Assembly: GCF_029873635.1 (NCBI RefSeq)
Contig: NC_080420.1
Location: 29,131,032 to 29,195,031, forward strand
Origin: Malania oleifera
Taxonomy: Eukaryota > Streptophyta > Magnoliopsida > Santalales > Ximeniaceae
DNA length: 64,000 nt
Direction: 5' to 3'
The first letter of the stretch is position 1. The number at the start of each line of letters is the position of its first letter. Made by a program: the position numbers and the translations under genes. The notes beneath the pieces were generated by a model. The model searched no databases, had not been told where the DNA came from, and saw nothing but the letters and a program-made list of their open reading frames with translations. Positions 1-10,504 of this stretch are shown piece by piece.

Positions 1-160
1 AAAAATTTGAATATACACTAAAAAAATTGATTGTTTTGCCTTTTCGTACCTTAACACAATTACAGTTGAAAAGAATGCCCTTAGTAAGGCTTTCTTAGAG
101 TGTAATGCCTCTCCCTCCCTCCTCTTTCTATCTTGAAAAGGAAAAATATCTCTCAGTTTA

Positions 161-200
<40 letters not shown>

Positions 201-247
201 TTATGTATGTATAGTATAGTATTTTGAATATGAGTTACAGAGTATGG
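1..247. other. AT-rich flank with (AT)n microsatellite
   Basis: No gene is visible. An (AT)n tract runs from about 162 to 197. Element A begins at 248, and the five bases before it (TATGG, 243-247) would be the left target-site duplication. Its partner is not in the window. Confidence 0.6.
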
Positions 248-2018
248 TGTTGACTTTATAAGTCTTATCTCATTTTGATAATGACAAATCACAAGTATCT
301 TATGTGTGCATTTAGTACTTGAACAGGTTTACATTTCAGCACACATATATGGAAGGCATGAGGAGTGCTTGAAGGGCAAAAGAGTGAAGACAATTCTATT
401 TTTTCAATTGTATTGTTTCTGGTTTGAATTGTAAATGTATGCATTATATGATTTGATTTATTGTTTAATAGTGACCTTAGATTGACCCTAGGAAATCAAT
501 CTTTCCATGGAAAACCTTTTTTCATAAAATGTTAAACTCATACAAAAAGGTTTGAAGTACTTTTGATGTCAAAAAACGGCTTAAACTCATTTTTTTCATG
601 GAGACCAGTCGACCAGCCTAAGAAGCCCAGTCGATCGACCAGAGCACTCAGCCAGAACTTCAATTTTGTGAAGCCCCAGTAGACCGGACCTTAAAGCCCA
701 GTCAACCGGCAAGACACATGGCTAGAATTCAAGTATTCAAAAAGCCCAGTCGACCGGATCTTGAAACCCAGTCGACCAGACTTCTATTCGGCAAACCAGA
801 TCAAGAGGCCTAGTCAACCAAACTTCGCGGATTTGAAAAATCGCCTATGGTCATTCAATCGGAGCCTACCCTAGTCGACCGAAACTCTCAGGTTGAGTTA
901 TTTTTAAGCTGAAAACAGTTGTAAAATTCAAAGTTAATATTTTAACATTGCCCAAACGGTCACTTAATGACTAGTTTTTGAAAATCTCTATATACTTTGC
1001 CCTAAGCTCATTAAATAACTTTTGATCTCAAGATATTATACTCTTACAATATTGGGCTCATTTTCACTCATTTTTTTCAAAAACAAGCAAGCTTTTGCTC
1101 TCATTCAATCATTCATTTTAAATTTTCACTTGAGAGCAAATCTACAGTTTCTTCCACATCTTTCCTTGGAAAATATTCTTTGGAGAAATCATTTGTAGCT
1201 TGTGAATCTTTGAGCATTTCCATTACAAGATTCAAGAGCCCACTTAATCTTTTCATTGCAAAAATTATTTTGAACAAAACCCTAACTTCTCCAGCACTTA
1301 TTTTTGAATTTTGTTTTTGGAGAAATCACTTGGAGGTTCTAGATCCTTAAAAAGAATTTATTGCATATTTCATTTTTGAATCAAAGATCACTTACTCACA
1401 TACCCTCTCATTTACTTCAAAACATTTTTGAGAGAGGAAACCCTAAAACTCTATTGAGCATAAATCTCATATTGGGAGAGTGCATATAAGATTTACATTG
1501 TACAACCTAACTTTTTGAGAAGCATACATTTGTACGTAAAAAATTATTTATCTTTGGTATCCCTACGGTTCGGATAGTGAACCATGCCAACCATGGGGTA
1601 TAAGGAGGGCTCCATCCTGCTGAAGGAGTGGTGTAAAGGGGGCTCCACCCTATAAGAAGTGTTGTAAACGGTTTACTCCGCCCGGTTAAGGGAGCAGTTT
1701 AGTGGAATCCTCGAGTGAGTTGGCTTGAGGCGAAGACATAGGCAAGGTTTGCCGAACCTCATAAAAATCCTTGTATTTTCTCTCTCTTCCCTAAACTATT
1801 TACTTTTCTACACTTGTATGCTTTCATTTAATTTGTTGTGATTACTGTATGTGATTTATAGTTTTGCATACTTGAATATTTGTGGGATTTGAGATTGTTA
1901 GAAAAACCCTAGTTTTGTGAAATACTAATTGTGTTTTAAAAATATGACAAAAAGAGACCTAGATTTTAAAATATCCAATTCACCTTCTCCCCTTCTTGGG
2001 ATTACATCATAAATCACA
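248..2018 (+). repeat. 5' LTR of copia element A
   Basis: Begins TGTTGAC and ends CA two bases before the primer binding site; 1,771 bp. The start resembles the solo LTR D (shared GACAAATCA and GTGC blocks). It contains a motif array (605-883), a TATA-like box at 989-995 and a U5 block around 1,690-1,770 (GTGGAATCC, GACATAGGC, GAACCTCATAAAAA) that recurs in LTRs B, C and D. Confidence 0.8.
605..883 (+). promoter_or_regulatory. U3 array of CCCAGTCGACCGG motifs (LTR A)
   Basis: Eight recognisable copies, at about 605, 626, 674, 697, 745, 767, 809 and 869. Three pairs are 21-23 bp apart (605/626, 674/697, 745/767), and pair starts are about 70 bp apart. The core is the palindrome GTCGAC. The array lies upstream of the TATATAC box at 989. 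Position and spacing are seen directly; a regulatory role is inferred. Confidence 0.6.
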
Positions 2019-2020
2019 CT

Positions 2021-2033
2021 TGGTATCGTAGGC
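2021..2033 (+). other. Primer binding site of element A (tRNA-Met type, mutated)
   Basis: TGGTATCGTAGGC lies two bases after the LTR end. It differs from the usual plant TGGTATCAGAGC complement of initiator tRNA-Met. Confidence 0.65.
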
Positions 2034-2073
2034 TCGCTGTAAAATAACTTAACCGTGTTTGTTAAATATCGCA

Positions 2074-2973
2074 ATGACTTATCTTGGTGTATCCCCTTTT
2101 CATAAGGGACAATTGTCCACACATCCACCGATTTTTTGTGGTGTTAACGACACTTTTTGGAAACAAAGGATGAGGATATTTCTTCAAAATCTAGATTAGA
2201 AGGTGTGGAGGGTTGTCTCCAAGGGAGATTTTGTGCCCGTTGAAATTGTAGAAGGAAAAAGTGTTCCTATAGATGATAATGATTTTACTGATGATGATAT
2301 GAAAAAGGGTCAAGTAAATGCTACTACCATGAATGTTTTATATTGTGCATTAGATGTAAATGAGTTTAATAGAGTAATGACATGTACATATACTAATGAG
2401 ATATGGGATAAACTTCAAATAACTTATGAAGGTACTAAGGATGTTAAAGATAATCGTATAGATATGCTTACAAGCGAATAAAAGGCCTTTAGAATGACTT
2501 CTTGCGAATTTATACAAGTCATATACACTAGGTTCACACATCACTAATTCTTTACATGCTCTTGGTAAGAGTTATCCTACATATGAGATGATCATGAAAA
2601 TACTCAGAGGTCTACCTTCAATCTGGGTGCCAAAAGTTACGGACATAGTTGAGGGGAGAAACTTGAAAGCAATTACGCTAGATGAGCTCATCGGATCGCT
2701 CATCACATACGAAATGGCAATCACTGAGAGGGTGAATGAGCAGTGCAAAGCAAAGAAAATTACAGCTCTCCAAGCCTCAATGAGTAGCTCCAGTGAGGAG
2801 AGTTATCAGGAGCCTGACAAGGACACGACCTTGTTGACCAAGAAGTTCAGCAAGTTCTTCAAAAAAAGGAAAAAAACAGGTGATTCAATAGAAAATACTA
2901 AAGCTCAAGATTAGAAAATGGAGAGTCGAGCTGGAGGAAACAAAAATCGGATCCTCCTATGTGCTATAATTTT
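2074..2973 (+). pseudogene. Copia gag, element A, broken
   Basis: A capsid/nucleocapsid precursor of the UBN2/DUF4219 gag type. The ATG at 2074 opens a frame with the family's N-terminal signature (PPIF-CGVN-TFWKQRMR), followed by NEIWDKL and TYEGTKDVKDNRIDML, all typical of copia gag. Stop codons occur near 2195 and 2479, and the frame shifts around 2530-2590. The frame then resumes through LDELIGSLITYEMA to a lysine-rich stretch. The zinc knuckle is only begun (about 2958-2973) when B interrupts it. Non-functional. Confidence 0.8.
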
Positions 2974-3468
2974 TGTTGGCTTAACATGACTTTCGAATCT
3001 TGTTTTGATGATAACAAATAAATGATAATTTAACAAGTTATGGTTTAAGTGATGATATTTCAGAAAGCCTAATATGTCAAGTTCAAAAGGTTCAAGAATT
3101 GAAAGTCCAAAGATCACAAGTACCATAAAGCTATACTTTATTCACAAGGTGATCAAAATGAAAGCTTAAAGAGGTCCAAGATAGTCAAGACAAATGAAGC
3201 TTAAAGAATACTCAAACTCAAGGCCAAGATGATTCAAAGCAATGATATACATGAAAACTTCAAGTTTTGAGAGTTTTAAAGTCCTTAGGAAGTCTTAAGT
3301 AAGTACTTCACTTTAAAATATCATTTTGAATGCTTTAAAGCTCATTAGGGGTTCATATAGACTTAGAGACCTTACTTTGAAAACCTCAAAAAACACTCTT
3401 TAAAATTATCAAAGCAAAATGGCTAAGGCTTTTTGGAAACAAACTCAAAAACAACATTTTTATCTGTC

Positions 3469-3650
3469 TAGGCGACTCACCTATGCTTGATCAGGCGACT
3501 GACAAATATCCGGAATTGAATTTGAATAGGTAGTGAAGGATCAGGCGACTGACCCCTAGAACATCAGGAGATTGACCCTATTTTGAACTGGAAAATTATA
3601 CTGTGTTCAAAGGTTAGGCGACTGACCACGATGGGTTCAGGCGATTGACC
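3469..3650 (+). promoter_or_regulatory. U3 array of CAGGCGACTGACC motifs with 73-bp super-period
   Basis: Six copies start at 3469, 3492, 3542, 3565, 3615 and 3638: three pairs, each exactly 23 bp apart, with the pair starts exactly 73 bp apart. The sequence between the motifs is poorly conserved. The array lies 130 bp upstream of the TATAAATA at 3779. Confidence 0.65.
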
Positions 3651-3778
3651 CTCGTAACGGCTAGTTTTTAAACAGCTTTTAAAATCCAAATTTTGAGTTG
3701 CTTGTGCCCCAAACTTTATAAAAACTTGGGAAACACTCCATGTAACTTGAGCAACACAAATTTATTGCTTTTTGAGCC

Positions 3779-3786
3779 TATAAATA
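3779..3786 (+). promoter_or_regulatory. TATA box of LTR B
   Basis: TATAAATA in the U3 region, at a position equivalent to the TATAAATA at 7632 in LTR C. It predicts a transcript start about 30 bp downstream. Confidence 0.55.
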
Positions 3787-4858
3787 CATGGTTTCTCAAA
3801 TCAAATCAGATACCAAAAATTGAAAATCGGTTTTCAAGCTATATTGCTCATACTCTCTCAAAAGCCCTCTTGCACACATATTCTTGCTGAGAATTTTCTG
3901 AGATATACTGAGTTTTTGATCACTGATTTGAGAGCAAATCTTCTGAGTTTTGATTCAAATAAAAAAAAAAAAAAAAGAATTCTGGTGACACATTCTTTGA
4001 GCTTCAAATTCATTCTTATTTGATATTTTTTTTGAAGTATTAGTTGCGCTTAATACTAGCCTGCTCTATCTGAGAGTATCTCTTCTACACAAAAAAAATC
4101 TTTCTTATCTCTTTGTTTTCTTAAAGGTTCAGGGTTATTGGATCATTGTACCAAGCGTGGGGTATCACCTGGAGAGGGTGCTCCACCCTAATTGAAGGAG
4201 GGATTGTAATGGTTTTCTTTGCCTGTAAAGAAGCGTTATAGTGGAATCCTTAGGTGGTCTTGCCTAACGTGAGGACGTAGGCTAGTATAAGCATAACCTC
4301 ATAAAAGCTCGGTCTCACTCTCTACCCTTACTCTCTAATTCTTTTACATATATAAATTACGTGGTTGTGTATCTAAGTGCAGGAAGCTGAAATATTGAGA
4401 TTGAGAAAATTTTTAATTTAAAGAAGTACGTTGATTGATTTTTTTTGGAAACCTTAAAGGGAGTACGTTGATTAATTGTTTAAAAAAACTTTGGTTAAAA
4501 GGAAGTGCATAAAATTCATAAATACAGGGCTTTTATCAAACTCTACGCTGAGCTATACAAACATTGAATCATGAAAGTGCTGCTGCAACTTTTGTGTTGG
4601 TAACTTGTGATTGGTAAATTGGGTTGGATGATTTATTGACATTGTTGAAAGTATCACATTAAGAAATATTGGCTTGTATTTGATCAATTAATTTATTGAG
4701 TGTGGTTTGTGATTGGCTTAATTAAGTATTGAAAATAAAATCATTCTTGTGTGATTAAGAAACATACAAAAGGTTGTGAATTTGTAAAAATATTTAAAAG
4801 AAACTTTTTAAAACCCAATTCACCCCCCCCCCCTTTTGACTACACCTTAGTTTTCAAT

Positions 4859-4870
4859 TGGCATCAGAGA
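4859..4870 (+). other. Primer binding site of element B
   Basis: TGGCATCAGAGA, two bases after the LTR; one or two changes from the plant initiator-tRNA-Met complement. Confidence 0.75.
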
Positions 4871-4913
4871 GGGGTTATAGAAAATCTTAATTAGAAGCTA
4901 TATAAAGATCTAA

Positions 4914-6695
4914 ATGGTACACATAGGCTTAGCTCCCTTTAGAGAGGGTCAATCCTCAACCAGACCTCCGATCTTTCGTGGTATTAACTATACTTTTTGG
5001 AAACAAAGAATGAGAATCTACCTTCAAACCATAGACTGGAAAGCATGGAGGGTTGTCACACATGGTAATCTTATCCCTACCAAACTTGTAAATGGAAAAT
5101 AAATACCCAAAGAAGAAAAAGACATGACCGAAAACGACCATAAGATGTTGCAAGTTAACTCAAGTGCTATCAATGCCTTATATTGTGCTCTTGACATAAA
5201 TGAATTCAATAGGGTCATGACATGCAAAACAGCAAAAGAGATATGGGACAAACTAGAGGTAACCTATGAAGGTACCGTTGATGTGAGAGATAATAGAATT
5301 GACATGCTTACTAGCAAATATGAAGCTTTTAGTATTAATCCGAATGAATCTATTACAAAAATGTATACTAAGTTCACTCATATCATAAACTCCCTTAATG
5401 CCTTAGGAAAAACCTACTCTACCAATGAGATGATCTGAAAAGACCTTAGAGGTCTTCCAACCATTTTGGAATCCAAAGCCACAACTATAACGAAAGAAAG
5501 AAACCTGAAGAATACCTCACTAGATGAACAGATTGGATTCCTTCTCACCTATGAGATGGCTATGAATGAAAGGAATATTGAAAATAAAAAACAAGAAATC
5601 TATAACCCTTAAGGCTGCCAATGAAATCTCTAATGAAGAAAAGGGAGATGCAAGTGAATTAGATGATGAAGAACTAGTCTTCATTACTAAAAGACTTGGT
5701 AAATTCTTAAAAGAAATAAGAACTTTGCTAGAAAGTTTAGAGGTTCAAAAATTGAAAAAGGGGATACAAGCAAGAAAGAAAATAAGAATAAGAATAAGAA
5801 TAAGAATAAACCCCCTACTTGTTACAATTGTAAAAAGGTTGGACGTATTAAACCTAACTGTCCATAACTGAAGAAAGACAAGAAGAAGAAAAAGAAGGCA
5901 ATGAAAGCTACATGGGATGATACAAGCTTAAGCAAATTGGAGAACAAATCAAGTGAACAAGAGATGGTCAACATATGCTTCATAATCATAATGAAGAGGT
6001 AAATTCCTACTATACTTCATCCGAAGAATCAAGTAATGAATCATGTAGAGATTCATGTGGTTGTATGCCGTCATACAAAGAAATTAAAGCTGAATTATTT
6101 GCCCTACACAATAGGTTCATAAAAGTAAAAAAATGGAACATTGCCTTGAAAGAACAAAACGAATCACTTAAAAATCAACTAGATACATCAAAATCACTTG
6201 AAAAAGAAAAAGACTCACATATTGATGAGCTTATGAAAAAAATAAATGACATGTCTCAAGATTTAGTTAAGTTGCAAGTAAATGGTGAAAGTAAGAAAGA
6301 CTCATAAATAAAAGACCTCAAGAGTAAAATTGAAGACAAAGAGAAAATTATTTACAATTTTACTAAAGGAAAGGAGAACTTTGAAAAATTTCTTGGAAAA
6401 CAAAAAAAATGTCATTAGATAAAGAAGGAATAGGATTTAATGGAATTGAGAACAAAAAGAAGAAGAACCTTTATATGGGATACTTTGTTAAAAAATCAAA
6501 GCATTATGCAAGCAAATCTTCAACTAATATTTATCAACGCACCACATGCTTCTTATGCAAGAAAAAGGGACACATAAAATTTGATTGTCCATTCAAAAGA
6601 AAGAATGTGAAAGTCAAGAAAGTTTGGAGAATTAAAGAAAACAAATATGAAATGACGAAACCTAAGAAGGTTTGGATACCTAAAAGTAACGTATT
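4914..6695 (+). pseudogene. Copia gag, element B, with two CCHC boxes, broken
   Basis: The ATG at 4914 starts MVHIGLAPF, then the PPIF-TFWKQRMRIYL signature and the AKEIWDKL and TYEGTVDVRDNRIDML blocks of UBN2-type gag. There is a stop after about 62 codons and another near 5436, and the frame shifts near 5570 and again around 5870. A first zinc knuckle (about 5814-5868) reads CYNCKKVGRIKPNC, so its metal-binding His is Arg. A Glu/Lys-rich coiled-coil stretch follows (about 6060-6310), then a second intact knuckle, CFLCKKKGHIKFDC (about 6545-6590). Element C is inserted at the gag/protease junction, at 6695. Confidence 0.8.
6691..6695 (+). repeat. Target-site duplication of element C, left copy (GTATT)
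   Basis: GTATT immediately before the TG of LTR C; the identical GTATT is at 17,526-17,530. Removing C and one copy joins B's gag to B's protease in the same layout as C's own sequence. Confidence 0.9.
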
Positions 6696-7132
6696 TGTTG
6701 GCCTAACCAAGGCTTACGACTCTTGATTTTGATGATAACAAACTAAGGTTATTTAATGTTCTTTAAAGTTGTGATATTTTAGATATTGAAACAAAAGCCT
6801 ACTTCATGAAGACAAGTGATCAATTCTGAAAGCTCAAGAGACCAACATGGAAAGACTCAAAGATCACAAGAACACTGAAAGCTCATATCAACTCAAGTGA
6901 TCAATATTGAAAATTCAGGAACTCAAAGAAACAACTTGATGAAGTTTTTCAAAGAGTTCAAAAGAAATGAAGATAGTCAATAGGAAATGTATTGTAAGTA
7001 CTTTGAGTATTTTCAAATTATGAGATTTCATTTTGAAGCTCATTACGAATGAAAAGACCTAGAGAAACTTTTAAAAAAAAAATCTTGGAACATATTTTTC
7101 AAAAAAAATAAATTAACATTCCAAGAATAGAT

Positions 7133-7179
<47 letters not shown>

Positions 7180-7213
7180 ATCATATTTTAAAAGTAAGGA
7201 CTTTTACTTGACA

Positions 7214-7503
7214 AACGCCTTACTGCACATGATCAGTAGGCTGCCACTTTAATGGCTTTTAAAATATACAAACAGAAAATCGTCAGGCTACTATTTGGGT
7301 GTTGATAGGCACCTGACGGTGCAAAATGAGAAGCCTGACAAGGTTTTACTAGGCTACTGTCACCCTTCTGCCCATTTTTTTAAAACAGAGAATTTCAGTG
7401 ACAGGCGCCTGACCCCAAGGCGACTGCCACCCTACTGCTTGTGTATTTTATCTGTGTAATTCATGAACAGACAACTAATGAGAACCCCTCAGGCTACTAT
7501 CAC
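7214..7503 (+). promoter_or_regulatory. U3 array of AGGCTACTGTCACC / AGGCGCCTGACC motifs
   Basis: Degenerate copies start near 7214, 7237, 7284, 7306, 7330, 7350, 7402, 7417, 7468 and 7490. Most fall close to a 23-bp lattice and form pairs 20-23 bp apart; the 7402/7417 pair is 15 bp. TATA follows at 7632. A related array is present in the 3' LTR (about 16,120-16,400). Confidence 0.55.
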
Positions 7504-7631
7504 GTGGAAGATTTTAAATTTCATAACGGACATATTTTTTGAAAAATAAATTACTTGGGGCTCAAACTTGTTCAAAACTTGGACACTACTCCAAGTAAAC
7601 TTGGGGAACAAATTAGAAACTTTTCTAAATC

Positions 7632-7639
7632 TATAAATA
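7632..7639 (+). promoter_or_regulatory. TATA box of 5' LTR C
   Basis: TATAAATA. The corresponding site in the 3' LTR, near 16,524-16,531, reads TACAAATA, so the two copies have diverged here. Confidence 0.5.
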
Positions 7640-8637
7640 CCCCTCAAGATAAATTAATTCAATGACCAAGAATCAATTACAACACTCATATTCTCTCAAT
7701 TGCTATCAAACTCTCAACGGCTCTCTTGCTCTCAACTTGCATGAAAATTACTAAGGCTTTGTTGTCTCTTAATTTCTAGTATTGTGCTACAATTCTAAAT
7801 TCTTTCATCGATTGGAAGAATCCTTCGATGATATACTCTTGGGGCTTCAATCTGAATTCATATTTAATTTGCTTTAAAGTATATAACTCTGAATTTGTAC
7901 TAATCAACTCTTTTGAGAGCATTTCTTGTACACCTTGTTTCAAATCTTGTCTCGTAGATTCATTGACAGTTCGAGTGCTTGAATCGTTAGACCGAATGAG
8001 GGAATATTGTTTGGAGAGGCAAGCACTGGCCTAATTAAGGAGTGGTTGTAACGGTGTTATTCCACTCGGCAAAGGAACTAATATAGTGGAATCCTTTGAT
8101 AGTTTGCCAAAGGTAAGGACGTAGGCTGGGGATAAGCTGAACCTCGTAAAAATTTAGTATTTTTCTCTCTACTTTACTATTTACTTTCTACATGATATTT
8201 TTATTTGTTGAATGCATATTGCTGATTGCAGGGCTTAAGTAAAAAATTAAGAGAAAACTCTTAATTTTAGAAAGTATGTTTTTTATTAATCTTTTTGCGG
8301 AAACCCACAAGGGAGTACGTTGGTTAATTTGTGGAAATATTGCTTAAGAAAGCGCATTACAAATCAAAATCAAAATAGGGCTTGCATATAAACACAGGGC
8401 TGCTACCAAAAGCTGAAAGCATCAAGTTCTTGATTGATTGATTGATTGATTTTGATATTGTGGTTGATTGGATTGTTTAATTTTCAGTACTTTGTGGTGT
8501 TTTTTGGTTGTGATTATAAATTGATTGATTTAGTTACATTTTTTTTGTTGCACTAAAACAAATAAAGAAGTTAAAAATAACTTAAATTTTTAATTAACCT
8601 AATTCACCCCCTCTTGGGACACTATTCTAATTTCAAA

Positions 8638-8649
8638 TGGTATCAGAGC
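8638..8649 (+). other. Primer binding site of element C
   Basis: TGGTATCAGAGC, an exact match to the usual plant retrotransposon PBS complementary to initiator tRNA-Met, two bases after the LTR. Confidence 0.9.
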
Positions 8650-8690
8650 CTATATAGTAAATCTTTACAAGAAGCTATATAAAGATCGAA

Positions 8691-10462
8691 ATGGCACACA
8701 TAGGAATAGCTCCCTTCAGAAAGGGTCAATCCTCAACCCGACCACCAATTTTTTGTGGACTAAACTATACTTTTTGGAAATAGCGTATAAGAATTTATCT
8801 TCAAACTATGGATTGGAAAGTTTGGGAGGTTGTCATGGATCGTGACCTAATTCCCCTCAAACTAGTAGATAGAAAACAAGTCCCTAAGGAGAAAAAAGAC
8901 ATGACTGACTTAGATAACAAAATGTTGCAAGTTAATTCAAGTGCTATCAATGCTTTGTATTGTGCTCTAGATATTAACAAATTCAATAGAGTTATGGCCT
9001 GCAAAACAGCCAAAGAAATTTGGGATAAGCTAAAGGTAACCTATGAAGGAACAGTCGATGTTAGAGATAATAGGATTGATATGCTAACTAGTGAATATAA
9101 AGCTTTTAAAATGAACTCAAATGAATCCATTACTAGTATGTATACAAGGTTCACTCACATAATCAATTCTCTCAATGCCTTAGGAAAACCCTACACTACT
9201 TATGAGATGATTCGAAAAATACTTAGAGGTCTTCCACCCATATGGGAACCAAAGGCCACAGCAATAACGAAAGGTAGGAACCTTAAAACCACATCACTAG
9301 ATGAACTTATAAGTTCACTGCTTACTTATGAAATGGCCTTGAAAGAAAGAAATCCTGAACCTAAGCACAAGAAATCTGTTGCTTTAAAAGCTATTAAGGA
9401 AAGCTCAAGTGATGATGATAGTGAATCAAGTAACTTAGACCAAGATGAATTAGTATTTATTACTAAAAGACTTGACAAGTTCTATAGAAGAAACAAAAAG
9501 TTCCCTAGAAAATTCAGTAAAACGAAATTTGAAAAAGGGGGAATAAGTAGGAAAGAGAGAAAAATAAAAATGACCTACCTACGTGTTATCATTGCAAAAA
9601 GCCAAGTCATATAAAGCCGAACTGCCCTCAACTCAAAAAGGAGAAGAAGAAAAAGAAAATAGCCATGAAAGCAACATGGGATGACACAAGTTCAAGCGAA
9701 ACGGAAAACGAGACAAGCAAGCAAGAGATGGCAAACATGTGTTTTATGACACATGATGAAGAGGTAAATTCTTACTACTCCTCGTTGGAAGAATCTAGTA
9801 GTGAATCGTGTAATGAATCTTGCGATAGCATGCCCTCCTACAAAAAACTTCAAGCCGAGTTCTTTGCTATATATAAAAGATTTATCAAAGTTTCTAAAAG
9901 AAATATAACTTTAAAAGAACAAAATGAAAATCTAATGAAACAACTTGAATCCTCTAAATCTATTGAAAAATAGAAAGAATCCCACATTGAAAATCTAAAA
10001 GAGAAAATAAATGATATGTCACAAGAAATAGTAAAAATACAAGTAGATGATTAAAGTAAGAAGGATTTATAAATAATTGATCTTAAGAAGACAATTGAGG
10101 ATAAAGAGAAAATTATCTACAACTTCACGAAAGGAAAATAAAACTTTGAGAAAATGGTTGGACAACAAAGAATGCATGGAAATAAAAAAGTAATCGGTTA
10201 TAATGGAATAACAAATAAAAGAAAGAAAAAGTTGTTCATCGGGTACTTTGTGAAAGAAGCTAAACACCATGCTAGTACTTCCTCAACTAATGTACATGAA
10301 CATACCACTTGCTACATGTGCAAGAACAGAGGACATATCATGTTTAACTGCCCTCTTAAAAAGAAGTATGTTAAATTTAAATAATGAATGGAAAGAAAAC
10401 AATGGAACTAGATATGATTTAAAGAAAATTAAGAGAGTTTGGATTCCAAAAGTAACATCTTA
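8691..10462 (+). pseudogene. Copia gag, element C, nearly intact
   Basis: Starts at the ATG in the MAHIGIAPF context. The N-terminal part holds the PPIFCG signature and then an in-frame TAG near 8779. A 268-codon open stretch (8808-9614) carries AKEIWDKL, VDVRDNRIDML and LDELISSLLTYEMA, the UBN2 gag core that forms the capsid. A frameshift near 9570 separates it from the first zinc knuckle CYHCKKPSHIKPNC (about 9583-9627). A Ser/Glu-rich and coiled-coil region follows (9665-9973), then a stop, and a second knuckle CYMCKNRGHIMFNC (about 10,312-10,353). The final VWIPK motif is the conserved link to protease. Expected to bind and package element RNA; now interrupted. Confidence 0.85.
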
Positions 10463-10504
10463 AATCCTTCAGTATAGGTATGCTTTAGGACAACACCATC
10501 AAAG

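Larger units (their letters stand above)
248..2973 (+). mobile_element. Copia element A, 5' part only (LTR plus partial gag)
   Basis: A Ty1/copia retrotransposon, probably of the long-LTR SIRE-like type judging by LTR length and gag type. It has a 1.77-kb 5' LTR, a degraded tRNA-Met-type primer binding site at 2021 and a gag reading frame from 2074. At 2974 element B interrupts it inside the codons of the first zinc knuckle. Its pol, third ORF and 3' LTR are not seen elsewhere in the window. The outer flank of B does not return to A, so part of A was lost or moved after B inserted. Confidence 0.8.
2974..4856 (+). repeat. 5' LTR of copia element B
   Basis: Starts TGTTGGC and ends TTTTCA two bases before the PBS; 1,883 bp. 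The first ~520 bp match the truncated 3' LTR at 31,385-31,906. It has a motif array (3469-3650), a TATA box at 3779-3786, the common U5 block near 4218-4310 and a poly-C run near 4822. Confidence 0.85.
6696..8635 (+). repeat. 5' LTR of copia element C
   Basis: TGTTGGC...TTTCA, 1,940 bp. Contains a (GA)n tract at 7134-7176, the motif array at about 7214-7503, TATAAATA at 7632-7639 and the common U5 block near 8076-8155. Confidence 0.92.

Noticed and set aside
605-883. Motif array considered as a CRISPR array
   Set aside because: Repeats are short, degenerate and inside a plant LTR, with spacers that are neither unique nor of constant length; there are no cas genes.
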